DNA of 9,009 nt from JBKQWK01 sp052139595 (GTDB lineage Bacteria > Actinomycetota > Thermoleophilia > UBA2241). Position 1 is the first letter of the stretch. Each line of letters starts with the position of its first letter. Below the pieces are notes generated by a model, which saw only the letters and a program-made list of their open reading frames with translations, did not search any database and was not told the origin of the DNA. A program made the position numbers and the translations under genes. The stretch covers positions 1-9,009 of the forward strand of contig JBKQWK010000174.1 in the NCBI GenBank assembly GCA_052139595.1. Reading direction: 5' to 3'. Of the stretch, positions 7,049 through 9,009 are shown in pieces.

Positions 7049-7356
7049 GAGGTGGTGGTCCTGCTTTCGCGTAGGTGCGCCCGCAGGCGCAAAGGGGATA
7101 CGACGGCTGTCTCAATTCCTTGCTGAGAACGCTGCCGGCTGCAACCAGGTCTCTGAGTGTAGTTTGAGGGAGGATCGATGGGCCGGGCGGCGCAAAGATC
7201 TGAACCGGCTCCCTGAAATACGAATGTGACCGTAGCAGAAACAGTCGCTCAAGGCAAGGGTTGACAGGCTCCAGAGCAGGGTCGCAAGACGAAAGAGCCG
7301 ACGGTGATACAGTGGCCACGTCGTCGATCACGTCGATCATCTTGTGGGGAGCTGCC
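7049..7356. other. Divergent intergenic region between helicase and aminotransferase
   Basis: This 308-bp stretch carries the starts of both flanking genes. I see a promoter-like pair for the helicase on the minus strand (7229-7257), a 6-bp hairpin with a 4-nt loop (7076-7081 with 7086-7091) 28 bp upstream of the helicase ATG, and a perfect TTGACA at 7261-7266 on the plus strand without a matching -10 at the right spacing. No small gene is convincing here. Confidence 0.5.
7229..7257 (-). promoter_or_regulatory. Candidate sigma-70 promoter for the helicase
   Basis: Reading the minus strand, TTGCCT (7257-7252), a 17-nt spacer and TACGGT (7234-7229) form a TTGnnn-17-TAnnnT arrangement. The TG of an extended -10 stands just before TACGGT. 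Transcription would begin near 7222 and give a leader of about 175 nt. Confidence 0.35.
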
Positions 7357-8490
7357 GTGAAACCTCAACCCTTCGCACTGGAGCGCTACTTCGCCGAGCA
7401 CGAGTTCAGCGCCCGCTACCTGTTTTCGTCTTCGGACTGCGATGGTTTGCCGATGAGCGAAATTGTCGCGCTCGCCGATGTTGAAGCGCGCTCTCTGTGG
7501 GACACGCTCTCTCTCGGTTACACCGAGTCGCCGGGTCATCCGCTGCTGCGGGCCGAAATCGCTCGCGGGTACACGGGCATCGCTGCCGGGCAGGTGCTCG
7601 TCGGTGCTCCGGAAGAACTCATTCTGGTCGCCATGAGCTGCCTGCTCGAGCCTGGCGACCACGTCGTCTGCACCTTCCCGGGCTACCAGTCGCTCTACGA
7701 ACTGGCCACAACTATGGGTTGTGAGGTCAGCTTCTGGCTGCCGGACGAGGAGCAGGGCTGGCGCTTTGACCCGGCCGACTTGCGCCGCGCCCTGCGGCCG
7801 CAAACAAAGCTGGTCGTGGTGAACTTTCCTCACAACCCGACTGGCTATCTGACTTCGCAGGATGACTTCGCCGAGATCGTTGCCATCGTTGCCGAGCACG
7901 GCATCAGGCTCTTCTCCGACGAAATGTACCGTGGTCTCGAACTTGACCCGGCCGATCGCTTGCCCTCAGCCTGTGAAAAGTACGATGGTGCTATCGCACT
8001 GACGGGTATGAGCAAGGTGTACGGCATGGCCGGGGTGCGCATCGGCTGGCTGACCACGCGTGACGCCGACCTGTACGCACGCATGACTGCCTTCAAGGAT
8101 TACACGACGATCTGCTCGAGCGCGCCCAGCGAAGTATTGGCGCTCATCGCTCTGCGCGCGCGGGAGACGATTGTCAAGGCGCATGTGCAGCGCATAGAGC
8201 GTAACCTGGCTGCCCTGGATGCTTTCATCGACCGCCACGGGCGACTCTTCAGCTGGATCCGGCCGCGGGCCGGCACTGTCGGTCTGCTGCGCCTGCCGTC
8301 AGACGTGAGCGCAACGCAGTTTGCCGCGAAAGTGGTTGTCGAGGCGGGCATCATGATCGTGCCGTCCACCGTGTTCGCCTACGGTGACCGCCACCTCCGG
8401 GTTGGCTTCGGGCGCACCAACCTGCCTGAAGTGCTCGCCGTACTCGATGACTACCTTGAGCGGGAGTATCGCCAGTACCGGCCGCTCTGA
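7357..8490 (+). CDS. PLP-dependent class I/II (fold type I) aminotransferase
   Basis: A 377-aa cytoplasmic enzyme expected to exchange an amino group between an amino acid and a 2-oxo acid through pyridoxal phosphate. GTG 7357 is chosen because GGGGAG (7346-7351) lies 5 nt upstream; the frame extends further left without a site. Catalytic positions are all present: Y110 in FPGY for ring stacking, N160 in PHNPTG, D188 and Y191 in SDEMYRG, the Schiff-base lysine K220 in TGMSKVYGMAG, R228 for phosphate, and R348 in HLRVGFGR for the substrate carboxylate. The length is complete for the family. The N-terminus (FALERYFAEHEFSARYLFSS) is of a type seen in uncharacterised aminotransferases rather than AspC or HisC. 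No pathway partner is adjacent, so the substrate is unknown. It converges with the YchF gene downstream. Confidence 0.93.
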   Translation: MKPQPFALERYFAEHEFSARYLFSSSDCDGLPMSEIVALADVEARSLWDTLSLGYTESPGHPLLRAEIARGYTGIAAGQVLVGAPEELILVAMSCLLEPGDHVVCTFPGYQSLYELATTMGCEVSFWLPDEEQGWRFDPADLRRALRPQTKLVVVNFPHNPTGYLTSQDDFAEIVAIVAEHGIRLFSDEMYRGLELDPADRLPSACEKYDGAIALTGMSKVYGMAGVRIGWLTTRDADLYARMTAFKDYTTICSSAPSEVLALIALRARETIVKAHVQRIERNLAALDAFIDRHGRLFSWIRPRAGTVGLLRLPSDVSATQFAAKVVVEAGIMIVPSTVFAYGDRHLRVGFGRTNLPEVLAVLDDYLEREYRQYRPL

Positions 8491-8496
8491 CGGCGA

Positions 8497-8521
8497 GCAG
8501 CGCCGGTGCAGCGGCGGCTGC
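8497..8521 (+). terminator. Hairpin after the aminotransferase gene
   Basis: Bases 8497-8505 pair with 8512-8521 as nine pairs with one bulged G (8517) and a 6-nt loop, 6 nt after the stop. No clear T-tract follows. Its place between two convergent genes suggests a terminator, but the call is weak. Confidence 0.35.
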
Positions 8522-8580
8522 CTGAGTCTCACGTGTGTTGAGGTAGCACTCCGGCTGCGCGCCTGAGCCTGAGTTGCTAA

Positions 8581-9009
8581 TCAGGCAGTGTGTCTGAAGT
8601 TGATCACGTCGGCGTCTTGAACGATGTACTCCTTGCCCTCGACGCGCAGGACGCCTTTGTCTCTGGCGGCGTGAAAGGAGCCGTGCTCGAGCAGGTCGGC
8701 GAGGGTGACCACCTCGGCGCGCACGAAGCGATTCATGATGTCGCTGTGGATGCGGCCGGCCGCCTGTTTGGCGTTCTGGCCGCGTGGCAGCTGCCAGGCA
8801 CGCGTCTCGCTGCTGCGGTGGTCGCCGGTGTAGAAGCTGATGTAGCCAAGAACGCGGTACGCTGCGGCGATGAAGGCGTCGAGTTTGGGCTCGGCCCCAC
8901 CCAGCTCGGCGCGAAATATCGCCGCCTCGTCGGCGGCGAGTTCGGCGAGTTCGGCCTCGAGGCGGGCGGGGACGGCGAGGACCTCGTCGCCTCTGGCGTG
9001 CGCCCAGGC
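8581..9009 (-). CDS. ychF: YchF/OLA1-family ribosome-associated ATPase, C-terminal part
   Basis: The minus-strand frame is open from the right edge to the TGA at 8583-8581: 142 residues, the C-terminal third of a protein that is normally about 360 aa. The visible part has the helical segment ending LGYISFYTGD and the TGS domain signature: RAWQLPRGQNAKQAAGRIHS, then IMNRFVRAEVV and the closing LRVEGKEYIVQDADVINF. That ending is diagnostic of YchF. YchF is an Obg-related P-loop NTPase that prefers ATP, binds ribosomes and is linked to translation and the oxidative stress response. The nucleotide-binding domain and start lie beyond the window, so motif integrity cannot be judged. The gene is convergent with the aminotransferase, 90 bp away. 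Confidence 0.95.
   Translation of the reverse strand, partial: AWAHARGDEVLAVPARLEAELAELAADEAAIFRAELGGAEPKLDAFIAAAYRVLGYISFYTGDHRSSETRAWQLPRGQNAKQAAGRIHSDIMNRFVRAEVVTLADLLEHGSFHAARDKGVLRVEGKEYIVQDADVINFRHTA

Noticed and set aside
7261..7266. Perfect TTGACA as the aminotransferase promoter
   Set aside because: No TATAAT-like hexamer lies 16-18 nt downstream; the nearest candidate (TGATAC at 7305) is 38 nt away.
7249..7899. 216-aa minus-strand frame opposite the aminotransferase
   Set aside because: It overlaps the conserved catalytic sequence of the real gene on the other strand and has no recognisable domain.

Overview
The window is GC-rich bacterial DNA (about 60% by eye) with strong G/C preference at third codon positions, GTG starts beside ATG starts, and compact two-gene coupling. 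The gene set fits a Chloroflexota-like or related high-GC bacterium: a short DUF4118-type KdpD with KdpE, a RhlE-like DEAD-box helicase, YchF, and an ArsR repressor near a TusA gene. The phylum is an inference from gene style and no single marker proves it. There is no rRNA, tRNA, CRISPR array, transposase or phage gene.

Left third (1-2374). The window opens inside a TusA-family sulfur carrier gene whose conserved part ends abruptly next to a perfect hairpin. A strong terminator-like stem follows, then a 66-aa acidic protein of unknown function (461-661) with a good ribosome binding site. The reading frame after that gene may be a frameshifted continuation. About 580 bases without a convincing gene follow. 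Next come an ArsR-type repressor (minus strand) and a divergent GNAT acetyltransferase (plus strand), sharing a 254-bp intergenic region.

Middle (2375-5632). A minus-strand block reads from right to left: a KdpD-like sensor kinase (GTG at 5421), the KdpE-like response regulator coupled to it by an ATGA overlap, then, after a 187-bp gap, a small one-helix membrane protein. The kinase lacks the cytoplasmic KdpD and Usp domains of classical KdpD, and no kdpFABC pump genes are present. The input signal and targets are therefore open, with the small membrane protein a nearby candidate target.

Right third (5633-9009). A RhlE-like DEAD-box RNA helicase (minus) ends in an 18-bp stem terminator hairpin and carries an unusual N-terminal run in which every second residue is aspartate. 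Divergent from it is a complete PLP-dependent class I/II aminotransferase (plus). It converges with the C-terminal 142 residues of the YchF/OLA1 GTPase/ATPase (minus), which runs off the right edge.

Most of this is ordinary chromosomal content. I see no clear new multi-gene system. The best leads are the truncated TusA with its junction hairpin, the possible frameshift after the 66-aa gene, the small membrane protein beside KdpDE, and the aspartate-ladder extension of the helicase.
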